The position numbers and the translations under genes were made by a program. The notes beneath the pieces are model-generated. The model had not been told where the DNA came from. It ran no database searches and saw only the letters and a program-made list of their open reading frames with translations. Source: Comamonadaceae bacterium (GTDB lineage: Bacteria; Pseudomonadota; Gammaproteobacteria; Burkholderiales; Burkholderiaceae_C). From it: a stretch of DNA of 6,948 nt. The stretch spans positions 1 to 6,948 of the forward strand of contig CANIRI010000129.1 in assembly GCA_947469815.1 (NCBI GenBank), given 5' to 3'. This document shows positions 1-6,948 of this stretch, one piece after another (positions within the stretch are counted from its first letter, which is position 1; each line of letters opens with the position of its first letter).

Positions 1-464
1 CGCGTGAGCACGATGCGCTGCACCGCGCTGCGTTGCAAGGCGTCTACGGCGGCGGCCACCGCCAGATAGGTTTTGCCAGTGCCGGCCGGGCCGATGCCGA
101 TGGTGATGTCGTGGCTGGCGATGTTGTCGAGGTAGCGGGCCTGGTTGCTGCTGCGGGGTTTGAGGTCGGCGCGGCGGGTGGCCAGGCTGGGGCCGTCAGC
201 GTCAGGCTCTTGTGCCTCGCCGCTAAGCATCAGTTGCACCGTCTCCGCATCGATGGGGCGGGCGGAGATTTCATACAGGGCTTGTAAAACTTCCATGGCC
301 CGGTGCGCCGGGGCTTTGGAACCCTCGACCTTGAACTGCTCGTGCCGGTGCGAAATACGCACACCCAGCGCCGCTTCCACCGTGCGCAAATGGGCGTCGG
401 TGGGGCCGCACAAATGGCCTAAGCGGGTGTTGTTCAGCGGCGAAAAAAGATGTCTGAGTACCAA
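1..464 (-). CDS. phoH: PhoH family ATPase, N-terminal half (partial, runs off the left edge)
   Basis: This is a cytoplasmic PhoH-like P-loop NTPase. The family is related to the N-terminal ATPase domain of superfamily I helicases and is associated with RNA metabolism; its exact role is unsettled. The visible 154 codons start [12 protein letters not shown]. Residues 1-80 resemble the small N-terminal domain of PhoH/YbeZ proteins ([11 protein letters not shown], then [10 protein letters not shown]). A linker follows, then the start of the ATPase domain with Walker A GPAGTGKT at about residues 125-132 and the typical continuation [13 protein letters not shown]. Full-length members are a little over 300 residues, so Walker B and the C-terminus lie outside the window. 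I chose a TTG start (462-464) because it gives the family's usual N-terminus and has a GAGGGA Shine-Dalgarno nine bases upstream. There is no ATG near this position. In many proteobacteria phoH is followed by ybeY, which would lie beyond the left edge. Confidence 0.93.
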   Translation of the reverse strand, partial: MVLRHLFSPLNNTRLGHLCGPTDAHLRTVEAALGVRISHRHEQFKVEGSKAPAHRAMEVLQALYEISARPIDAETVQLMLSGEAQEPDADGPSLATRRADLKPRSSNQARYLDNIASHDITIGIGPAGTGKTYLAVAAAVDALQRSAVQRIVLT

Positions 465-547
465 GGTCGATAATCCCTCACAGCCTGCGCCTGTGGCCTG
501 CGGGCCGGTGGCGAAGCACCGATGATAGGACTTACCCGGGAACCCCC
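465..547. promoter_or_regulatory. Divergent spacer between phoH and ruvA
   Basis: These 83 bases separate two divergently transcribed genes, so promoters for both should lie here or inside the opposite gene's 5' end. I cannot identify convincing -35/-10 pairs. The GC-rich part at 481-522 holds two short inverted repeats with 4-bp arms (GGCC around 496-507 and GGTG/CACC at 509-522), which are too weak to call as operators. The ruvA ribosome binding site is at best a weak GGGAA five bases before its ATG. Confidence 0.3.
474..479 (-). promoter_or_regulatory. Ribosome binding site supporting the TTG start of phoH
   Basis: On the minus strand GAGGGA lies nine bases before the TTG at 464. It decides the start, because the reading frame stays open upstream and no ATG is available near the conserved N-terminus. 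Confidence 0.6.
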
Positions 548-1120
548 ATGATTGGCAAACTGACTGGCATCTTGAGCGACAAAAACCCGCCGCAGGTCAT
601 CGTCGACTGCAACGGCGTGGGCTACGAAGTGCAGGTGCCTATGAGCACTTTTTACAACCTGCCCGCCAGTGGCCAGCGGGTGGCATTGCTCACCCATTTT
701 GTGGTGCGTGAGGACGCGCAAATCCTCTACGGTTTTGCCACGCATGCCGAGCGCGAGGCCTTTCGCGAGCTGATCAAGATCACCGGCGTGGGCCCGCGCA
801 TGGCGCTGGCGGTGCTGTCGGGTCTGAGCGTGGGCGAATTGGCGCAAACCGTGACCTTGCAGGACAGTGCGCGTCTGACCAAGGTGCCGGGCATTGGCAA
901 GAAAACTGCGGAGCGCCTGTTGCTGGAGCTCAAAGGCAAACTCGGTGCCGACATTGGGGCAGTTGCCGCCAGCGGCAGCCCGGCGCAGTCCGACATCTTG
1001 CAGGCCCTGATTGCTTTGGGCTACAACGACAAAGAAGCGGCTCTGGCGCTCAAAGCCTTGCCCGCGGACGTGGGTGTGAGTGAGGGGATCAAGCTGGCGC
1101 TCAAGGCGCTGGCGCGTTAA
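548..1120 (+). CDS. ruvA: Holliday junction branch migration complex subunit RuvA
   Basis: RuvA binds four-way DNA junctions as a tetramer and loads the RuvB hexameric ATPase, which drives branch migration in recombinational repair; RuvC then cuts the junction. The 190-residue product has the normal length and all three domains. Domain I is an OB-fold from about residue 1 to 64, opening MIGKLTGIL and including the acidic pin residues E55 and D56, which occupy the same numbers as in E. coli RuvA. Domain II (about 65-140) has two helix-hairpin-helix motifs, [14 protein letters not shown] near 77-90 and [14 protein letters not shown] near 112-125. A flexible Ala/Gly/Ser linker is followed by the RuvB-binding domain III from about 145 ([12 protein letters not shown]). 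The ATG matches the conserved family start. The gene is not followed by ruvB: the next gene is convergent, so ruvA here is not in a ruvAB operon. Confidence 0.98.
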   Translation: MIGKLTGILSDKNPPQVIVDCNGVGYEVQVPMSTFYNLPASGQRVALLTHFVVREDAQILYGFATHAEREAFRELIKITGVGPRMALAVLSGLSVGELAQTVTLQDSARLTKVPGIGKKTAERLLLELKGKLGADIGAVAASGSPAQSDILQALIALGYNDKEAALALKALPADVGVSEGIKLALKALAR

Positions 1121-1126
1121 CGCGCC
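1111..1126. repeat. 16-bp perfect palindrome spanning the ruvA stop codon
   Basis: GGCGCG-TTAA-CGCGCC is its own reverse complement. The TAA of ruvA (1118-1120) forms part of the loop, and the palindrome ends four bases before the stop codon of the convergent kinase gene. In RNA it could make a six-pair GC hairpin with a four-base loop from either direction. No U-tract follows on either strand, so it is not a canonical rho-independent terminator. It may weakly terminate or stabilise the 3' ends of both transcripts, which is inference. Confidence 0.6.
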
Positions 1127-1129
1127 ATA

Positions 1130-2983
1130 TCAGTTCGCAACCTGCAGCTCGGACGACTTGGCGCGCGAGAGCACGGCGGCCATTGCAGCTTCTAAATCTT
1201 CTTGCGTGACCGGTTTGGTGATGAAGGCATCGACGCCAGCGGCCCTGGCCTGATCGCGCGCCTCTTGCAACACGTCCGCCGTCAAAGCGATGATGGGCAC
1301 TTGGGACCGGGGCCCAGGCAATGCGCGGATAGCCCGTGTGGCGGCCAGGCCGTCCATCACCGGCATGTGGATATCCATTAAAACCAACTCGTAATCACCT
1401 GTGTGGAATGCATCCAAGGCCACTTCGCCGTTTTCGCACAGCGTTGCGGTGTGCCCCAGTCGTTGCAGCAGGAGGGACATGAATTTTTGGTTGACCGGGT
1501 GGTCCTCCGCGACCAGGATACGGAAACCGCGCGCAGGATCTGCGACCCCTAAGGACGTGACTCGATTGCCTGTGTTCGCGGCAGGCGCTCCCACCACCGT
1601 CAAGGGCAGCCGCACCGTGAACAGCGAGCCCGCCGATACCTTGCTTTGAACCGTGATGTCGCCTTTGAAGCGACGCGCCAGCGCCAGCGATATGTGCAGC
1701 CCCAAACCGGCGCCGGAAAATTGACGCGAAAGCCCGGAGTCCACTTGGAAAAACCGCTGGAACAATTGGCCCAGCGACTGCTCGTCCATCCCGATCCCGC
1801 TGTCCTCTACATCCAGTTCCAGCCATGGCTGGTCCGCATCGTCAACCTTGCGGACGACCAGCGCAACCCGACCTTGCTGCGTGAATTTGAAGGCGTTGTG
1901 CAAAAGGTTGAACAGGATTTGCCGCAAGCGCGTGCTATCGGTCTCGATCCACACGTCTTCGTTGATGGTGCTGGTGATTTCAAACTGCAAATTTTTCTGC
2001 GCTGCCATGGGCTGAAAGGTCGCTTCAATGGAACGCAAAAAACCCGGTAGGTGAACCGGCTCCATGTTCAGGGTCATATTGCCCGCCTCCAGGGAAGACA
2101 AGTCCAAGGTGTCGTTGAGCAAACGCGACAAATGCTGGGCTGAATCGTTGGCCACCTTGACCAGGTCGGCCTGCTCGGGACTCAGCGGGGTCTTCGACAA
2201 CAAACACAGGAGGCCCATGACGCCGTTGAAGGGCGTGCGCAACTCATGGCTCATATTGGCCAGAAAAATGCCCTTGCTCAGGTTCGCCTGGTCTGCAGTC
2301 TGACGGGCTTCTTGCAAAGCCGCGTTGTATGCCAGCAGGGCTTCCTGTTCCCGCTGCTGGATCCGGCTGCGCCATACCAAACCCCAGGCCAAAATCACCA
2401 AAAGCAATAACTGCCCGCCAGTGAGCCAAAGAATCTGCAGGTTATTGCGGAGCAAGGCCTGGGTTTGCGTCTCGAGTAGCCCCGTTCCCAGGATGTAGGT
2501 GTTATTCGCCATGGCCAATGAATCGGCGGTAAAGGCCCGCATCTCGTTCAAGAGTAGCTGCAGCTCTCGCACGTCCGGCTGGGTGCTGGACAAGGCGCGC
2601 TCCGCGCGTTGCCCAAAAGCCGCCAACTGATCGACGGACTGTCCGACCTTGGCATCCGCCAGCATCAGCGCAGTGCCCGGCGATTCACGGATCACCTGCA
2701 CCTTACTCAAAAAAATGTTCAGCCGCATACGCAGCTCGTCCTCCGGGTGCGAGGGGCTGGCTTCCAGAAAGCCTTCGATGCTGTTCGTAAAACGGACAAA
2801 CTCGCGGTCCAGCAAAAAAGCCGGCGCCATCAAGAAATCGATCTGCTTGCTGCCCTGCTCTTTGACGGTCTGTCGCTGCTCCCACTCAAAACCCAGCAAG
2901 ATCACCATCACCAGCGCGATCAGCACCGAAAAAATAATCAGAACGGGCGGCCTGTAGGGAAGTTTCTTCAAACCGGCTGCCAT
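1130..2983 (-). CDS. Hybrid sensor histidine kinase with C-terminal receiver domain
   Basis: This 617-residue inner-membrane signalling protein has a short cytoplasmic start, a membrane segment at about residues 14-32, a periplasmic region of roughly 150 residues with no recognisable motif (predicted helical), and a second membrane segment at about 182-204. A helical linker leads to a HisKA domain with H-box FLANMSHELRTPFN (phospho-acceptor H246). The HATPase domain has an N-box with N363, a G1 box DSGIGM near 394-399 and a G2 box GAGLGLH near 424-430. The receiver domain, about 488-610, has E493/D494, phospho-acceptor D537 (LMDIHMPVMDG), T568 and K590. All catalytic residues are present. There is no HPt domain and no response regulator nearby, so phosphate must pass to an HPt protein encoded elsewhere, or the receiver acts internally. 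The ATG lies seven bases after the stop of the upstream secreted protein gene without a clear ribosome site, so translational coupling is likely. The signal sensed is unknown. Confidence 0.95.
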   Translation of the reverse strand: MAAGLKKLPYRPPVLIIFSVLIALVMVILLGFEWEQRQTVKEQGSKQIDFLMAPAFLLDREFVRFTNSIEGFLEASPSHPEDELRMRLNIFLSKVQVIRESPGTALMLADAKVGQSVDQLAAFGQRAERALSSTQPDVRELQLLLNEMRAFTADSLAMANNTYILGTGLLETQTQALLRNNLQILWLTGGQLLLLVILAWGLVWRSRIQQREQEALLAYNAALQEARQTADQANLSKGIFLANMSHELRTPFNGVMGLLCLLSKTPLSPEQADLVKVANDSAQHLSRLLNDTLDLSSLEAGNMTLNMEPVHLPGFLRSIEATFQPMAAQKNLQFEITSTINEDVWIETDSTRLRQILFNLLHNAFKFTQQGRVALVVRKVDDADQPWLELDVEDSGIGMDEQSLGQLFQRFFQVDSGLSRQFSGAGLGLHISLALARRFKGDITVQSKVSAGSLFTVRLPLTVVGAPAANTGNRVTSLGVADPARGFRILVAEDHPVNQKFMSLLLQRLGHTATLCENGEVALDAFHTGDYELVLMDIHMPVMDGLAATRAIRALPGPRSQVPIIALTADVLQEARDQARAAGVDAFITKPVTQEDLEAAMAAVLSRAKSSELQVAN

Positions 2984-2990
2984 GACAGTG

Positions 2991-3488
2991 TCACTCGACC
3001 CGAAGGGCCTTCAGCTGCCAAATCGAGCGCTCGTAAAAACGCACGGCCTGCAACTCCGCTTTGCTGTCGTAGGGATACACCACAAACAAGGGGCCTTTGT
3101 CTTTGGCCGTCAGGGTTTTGCCATCCATCTGGTGGGCCAAGATCACGTCGTAATCCGTTGCATCTGAAAAGGGAATTTTTGCCTGGTAGTCGTCCAGGGC
3201 GACGGCGTTGATCACATCCCCCTTGACCTTGGCTGCTGCCAACACATCGCGCAGCAATGGTCCTGTGAATTTGACGGGGTCTTTGTACCAAGGGGTTTTC
3301 GTGACAAAAGTGCGCTGCGGCAAACTTTTGATGCGTTTCATATTGAAGGTGACCACCGAGGGGGCAGCAGCCGCGGGAGCGTTGATCGTCAATACCACCG
3401 GGTCGACTTGGGCCTGGGTCACGGTGATGCCGCTCCAAGATACTGAAAATGCCAGGGCCAGTCGGGCGCAACGGGTGCTTAAATTCAT
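2991..3488 (-). CDS. Secreted molybdopterin-oxidoreductase-fold protein, probably non-catalytic
   Basis: This is a 165-residue protein with a signal peptide of about 26 residues (ALAFSVSW core, likely cleavage after TQA), so it is probably periplasmic. The mature part has the hallmarks of proteins usually labelled molybdopterin-dependent oxidoreductase, related to the sulfite oxidase Moco-binding fold: KFTGPLLRDVL near residues 73-83, the NAVALDDYQAKIP stretch near 94-106, ILAHQMDGKTL near 116-126 and KGPLFVVYPYD near 131-141. It is much shorter than a true sulfite oxidase domain, and its only cysteine (C7) is in the signal peptide, so the usual cysteine ligand to molybdenum is missing. The ATG has an excellent GGAGG site nine bases upstream. 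It is the first gene of a tight two-gene unit with the hybrid kinase (seven-base gap), which suggests it delivers a signal to the kinase's periplasmic region. The fold assignment is from recognised motifs; the sensing role is inference. Confidence 0.8.
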   Translation of the reverse strand: MNLSTRCARLALAFSVSWSGITVTQAQVDPVVLTINAPAAAAPSVVTFNMKRIKSLPQRTFVTKTPWYKDPVKFTGPLLRDVLAAAKVKGDVINAVALDDYQAKIPFSDATDYDVILAHQMDGKTLTAKDKGPLFVVYPYDSKAELQAVRFYERSIWQLKALRVE

Positions 3489-3603
3489 AGTCGATCGCCT
3501 CCGTAAAAGGGTTGTGGAAAGAGTCCTCCCCATGCTCTCTGGCCGGGTCGCAGCGATGGTAACCAAAAATAAGTGCTTTTCAGTCCTTGGCGCACGCTCA
3601 GAC
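3489..3603 (-). promoter_or_regulatory. Leader and promoter region of the secreted protein/kinase operon
   Basis: This spacer between the patatin gene's trailing hairpin and the ATG at 3488 should carry the promoter and 5' untranslated region of the two-gene signalling unit. On the minus strand it contains an A/T-rich patch around 3562-3576 (ending TTATTTTTGG). Nearer the gene is a purine run GGGGAGGAC (3523-3531) that resembles a ribosome site but has no start codon at suitable distance. I found no convincing -35/-10 pair or known riboswitch. Confidence 0.35.
3498..3502 (-). promoter_or_regulatory. Strong ribosome binding site of the secreted molybdopterin-fold gene
   Basis: GGAGG on the minus strand lies nine bases before the ATG at 3488. 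It fixes the start, even though the same frame stays open for about 300 bases upstream into the 3' end of the patatin gene. Confidence 0.8.
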
Positions 3604-3627
3604 GGCAGGGATGGAATATGCCCTGCC
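3604..3627 (-). terminator. Hairpin directly after the patatin gene stop codon
   Basis: GGCAGGG (3604-3610) and CCCTGCC (3621-3627) form a perfect seven-pair stem around a ten-base loop, starting right after the TGA of the patatin gene. No T-tract follows on the minus strand, so termination would be weak or factor-assisted. It may instead protect the 3' end of the message. Confidence 0.45.
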
Positions 3628-5847
3628 TCAGGGGTTGCCCAGAAAAAGGAAGAGGCGCGCATCGTTGTCGCTGGCTTTGGCAAGGCCCAGATACAGCGGC
3701 CCCAAGGGGGTTTCGCCCCCAAGGTAGACCCCCGAAGAGTGGATGATGCCGATGCCCTGGGTTTCCGAATAGCGCTGTTGCATGGAGCCCGCTTCATACG
3801 ACAACCCCAAGCGCAAGTCGCCGCCTATACCCAGTGGCATCCGGCCGATTATTTTTTCGGAGCGCAGGCCCAGGTAGCGCATGTCGGAGCCCACGATCTG
3901 CCCGGAGGCCAGACCCGAGAGATTGTTGGTTCCGCCCAGCGACGCGCTGTCGCTGATGGGCAGGGTTCCGTCGGTGGCGCGGGTGAATGCCATGCGCCCG
4001 GTCAACACGTAGGCACCGAGGCTGAAGGACTGCGCATAACTGCCGCTGAGTTTGGTGTACTCCGAGGCTTGCGTTTGCGTCAGACGGGCGCGCCAGCCGG
4101 CGCTCGGGAAGAACGGGCTGTTGAACCGGTCCAGATCTGCCGATACAAACCAGGCAGTGTTGTCGACGGTGGTCTTGTCGCCCAGCAGACTGCTGGACCC
4201 TATGGTGGCTTCGGCACTTTGGCTGCGTTGCAACAGACCTGACTTCAAGACCCCGTAGCGCCCCAGGTTCAGGCCCAGCCCCCCGTTGATCTCGGCGGCG
4301 TTCACCCTGAAGCGGGCCTGCGCCGTGCCGTTTTGGTACAGATCGGCCGAACGCGAGCGCAGAAAACCCTGGGACTGCACAAACCAGGGCGAGGCGGCGT
4401 CCAGCGGCTGGTAGAAGTCAGCACCCAGGGCGTTGTCGGAGCCGATCTGACCGGTGAGCAGCAACTCGCCACCATCGTCGTTGAGCTGGGTCTGGTGGTA
4501 GGCCGCCCGCACGTTGTAGCGGGCTTCTTCGCTGCTACCCCAGGAGAAGTTGATGCCAGCGCGCACCAGATCGGGGCCCCATGGCTTTTCGGTGGCCACA
4601 ATGTTCAGTGCAGTGGCTCCGGACTCCGACTCCGGCTCGCGCACCAACTGATAGGCCACATTGCTATACCGACCCTCGCCGTAGGCCTTGAGCAAATCAT
4701 TTTCCAGTGTCTGCACATTCAGTGTGGCGCCAGGCTTGGTGTGCAGTTTCTCGGTAAGTACCTGGGCTTGCTTGGGCGGCAGGCCGGTCGCGCGGATAGC
4801 CTGCACCGTGGTTTCGGACAGCGGTTGGCGGCTGGTGCTACGCAGCCAAACCGCATAGTGTTCTTCGCTGACCGCCAGGCGGCGCAATTCCGGCTCGGCG
4901 GAGGATGCGGCCGCGTAACCCCGGGCGATGGTCTCGTCGCTGCGTTCGAAGTCGCCCGACGTAATGCCATCCAGGGCAGGCCGGATATAGACATCAACCC
5001 CGGGACGCAGAAGGGCCAGCGACTTGGTCACATTCTGCTCAGTCAGCAAATTGATCATCTGCCCGGTAACGGCCAGTGGGGATGCGTCGATGTCTTCCGC
5101 TTTGAGCAGGGGCGAGCCCACGTTGACCGCAATCACGACGTCGGGCTGGCACAGTTGCTGTACTTGGGCGATCGGCACGTTGTCGACCAGGCCGCCATCC
5201 ACCAGGCTGAGTCCTTCGTATTTCACCGGCGCCATCAGGCCGGGTACCGACATGGTGGCGCGCATCAAGGTGGCCAGGTCGCCGCTGCGCCAGACCCGTG
5301 TTTTACCGGTCACGATATCGGTTGTCACCAGCGCCAGTGGCAGGGGCTGGCCTTCCACGCGTTGCGGCGCGGCGTTGGCGCGCACCAGCCGGTCAATGAA
5401 GAATTTGATTTTTTGTCCGCTCAGTACAGCGGAGGGAAATTGCAGCGTGCCGTTTTTGATGCCACCCTCGCTGCCGGGGATGTAGCTTTGCGAAAAGCCC
5501 TTGAGTCGGGGCGTGAAGTCGGCGTAGCTGGCGCTGTCGCGGAACATGTCGCGCCAGTCGGCCTCCCGCAGCGCGGTTTGCATCTCGGCTGGCGACAGGC
5601 CCGAACTGAAGGCGCCAGCGACCAGTCCGCCCATGCTGGTGCCGGCTACGCAGTCGACCGGGACGTGCAGCTCCTGCAACTTTTTCAGCACCCCCACATG
5701 CGCCGCGCCACGGGCGCCACCGCCCCCTAGCACCAGTCCGACGCGGGGCCTTGGCCCGTCGGTGGCCGAGGCGCTGGGTGCCACTGCAGCCATGGCCAAG
5801 GCCGTAGCGCAGGCCTGAAGCAGGATGTGGATGTATGGCCGGGACAT
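3628..5847 (-). CDS. Patatin-like phospholipase/autotransporter (type Vd, PlpD-like)
   Basis: This 739-residue protein is probably an outer-membrane lipase of the type Vd secretion class, in which a patatin domain is exported through its own barrel. A signal peptide covers about residues 1-28 (ending PSASA). The patatin domain (about 35-235) has the oxyanion motif GGGGARG at 41-47, the nucleophile motif GTSMG with S71, and the catalytic DGG with D217. These form the Ser-Asp dyad that hydrolyses acyl esters such as phospholipids. A POTRA-like domain follows at about 340-425 (LSETTVQAIRATGLPPKQAQ through GRYSNVAYQL), then a barrel of the BamA/FhaC type from about 425 to the end, with alternating strands such as RYNVRAAYHQTQ and a lid-loop-like GGTNNLSG. 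The chain ends FLFLGNP, without a terminal aromatic residue. The ATG at 5847 is preferred over a TTG two codons upstream; neither has a good ribosome site. Pseudomonas aeruginosa PlpD has the same architecture and similar size. Confidence 0.95.
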   Translation of the reverse strand: MSRPYIHILLQACATALAMAAVAPSASATDGPRPRVGLVLGGGGARGAAHVGVLKKLQELHVPVDCVAGTSMGGLVAGAFSSGLSPAEMQTALREADWRDMFRDSASYADFTPRLKGFSQSYIPGSEGGIKNGTLQFPSAVLSGQKIKFFIDRLVRANAAPQRVEGQPLPLALVTTDIVTGKTRVWRSGDLATLMRATMSVPGLMAPVKYEGLSLVDGGLVDNVPIAQVQQLCQPDVVIAVNVGSPLLKAEDIDASPLAVTGQMINLLTEQNVTKSLALLRPGVDVYIRPALDGITSGDFERSDETIARGYAAASSAEPELRRLAVSEEHYAVWLRSTSRQPLSETTVQAIRATGLPPKQAQVLTEKLHTKPGATLNVQTLENDLLKAYGEGRYSNVAYQLVREPESESGATALNIVATEKPWGPDLVRAGINFSWGSSEEARYNVRAAYHQTQLNDDGGELLLTGQIGSDNALGADFYQPLDAASPWFVQSQGFLRSRSADLYQNGTAQARFRVNAAEINGGLGLNLGRYGVLKSGLLQRSQSAEATIGSSSLLGDKTTVDNTAWFVSADLDRFNSPFFPSAGWRARLTQTQASEYTKLSGSYAQSFSLGAYVLTGRMAFTRATDGTLPISDSASLGGTNNLSGLASGQIVGSDMRYLGLRSEKIIGRMPLGIGGDLRLGLSYEAGSMQQRYSETQGIGIIHSSGVYLGGETPLGPLYLGLAKASDNDARLFLFLGNP

Positions 5848-5926
5848 CCCCAAATTCTAACTATTAGTGGCATATATATTGCTCATATACCTTTTGCGTA
5901 CAGGTCTGTGCGATAGCCTGTTCATG
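5848..5926 (-). promoter_or_regulatory. Promoter region of the patatin gene
   Basis: This spacer lies between the groL terminator and the patatin start. It is markedly A/T-rich at 5851-5891, with several TATA-like hexamers on the minus strand (TATATG, TATATA, TAATAG), in contrast to the GC-rich surroundings. One of these is likely the -10 element, but no good -35 partner stands out, so I do not fix a promoter. No clear Shine-Dalgarno precedes the ATG. Confidence 0.4.
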
Positions 5927-5964
5927 AAAAAAGCCCCGCAGGACGCGTGTCCTGCGGGGCTTTT
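5927..5964 (-). terminator. Strong rho-independent terminator of groL
   Basis: A perfect 16-pair inverted repeat (5929-5944 and 5949-5964) encloses a four-base loop. Its core is GCCCCGCAGGAC, flanked by A and T runs. On the minus strand the stem is followed by six consecutive T, the classic intrinsic terminator layout, 49 bases beyond the groL stop. The opposite strand also has four T after the stem, so the element could work in both directions, although no rightward gene precedes it here. Confidence 0.92.
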
Positions 5965-6012
5965 GTTGTGCGGTGATGCAGCCCTTGCGGGCCGCAGCAA
6001 GCCGACCTGGGT

Positions 6013-6948
<936 letters not shown>

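Noticed and set aside
434..847. A 137-codon minus-strand frame across the ruvA start
   Set aside because: It is antisense to ruvA, which has clear family motifs; the peptide is compositionally odd and unrecognised.
3489..3603. Possible c-di-GMP (GEMM) riboswitch, suggested by a GGTTACC segment
   Set aside because: The other conserved GEMM blocks, such as CGCAAAGCC, are absent, so the resemblance is a short chance match.
3489..3797. Upstream extension of the secreted molybdopterin-fold gene by about 100 codons
   Set aside because: The frame is open, but the extension overlaps the patatin 3' end in another frame. The internal ATG at 3488 has a strong ribosome site and a proper signal peptide.
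3208..4242. A 344-codon open frame on the + strand
   Set aside because: It is antisense to the secreted molybdopterin-fold gene and the patatin barrel, and spans their intergenic gap without any domain resemblance.
4333..5730. A 465-codon open frame on the + strand
   Set aside because: It lies entirely antisense to the well-supported patatin gene. Long opposite-strand frames are common in GC-rich coding DNA, and the translation shows no recognisable domain.

Overview
The window looks like an ordinary chromosomal segment of a betaproteobacterium, probably order Burkholderiales and plausibly Comamonadaceae. I base this on GC-rich coding, the style of the GroEL tail (Met/Gly-rich, ending GGMGM) and the phoH, ruvA and PlpD-type patatin sequences. 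The family placement is inference. Six protein genes fill nearly all of it: two run off the edges, and only ruvA is on the + strand. I see no tRNA, rRNA, CRISPR array, insertion sequence or phage gene.

Left part (1-1126): the N-terminal half of a PhoH-family ATPase gene runs leftward off the window from a TTG start. Across an 83-bp divergent spacer, ruvA (Holliday junction branch migration) runs rightward. ruvA ends almost against the convergent next gene, and its stop codon sits in a 16-bp perfect palindrome.

Middle (1130-3627): a two-gene minus-strand unit. The first gene encodes a small secreted protein with the fold signature of sulfite-oxidase-like molybdopterin domains but no cysteine in the mature chain. 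Seven bases later begins a membrane hybrid histidine kinase (two membrane segments around an uncharacterised periplasmic region, HisKA, HATPase, C-terminal receiver). The arrangement suggests the secreted protein is an accessory ligand-binding or sensing partner of the kinase. This is the most interesting hypothesis in the window.

Right part (3628-6948): a minus-strand gene for a secreted patatin phospholipase fused to a POTRA domain and outer-membrane beta-barrel (type Vd autotransporter, PlpD-like), then the C-terminal 311 residues of the GroEL chaperonin gene, also minus strand. A strong rho-independent terminator separates groL from the patatin gene. Apart from the kinase pair, the neighbours have no obvious functional connection. 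All intergenic stretches are under 170 bp.
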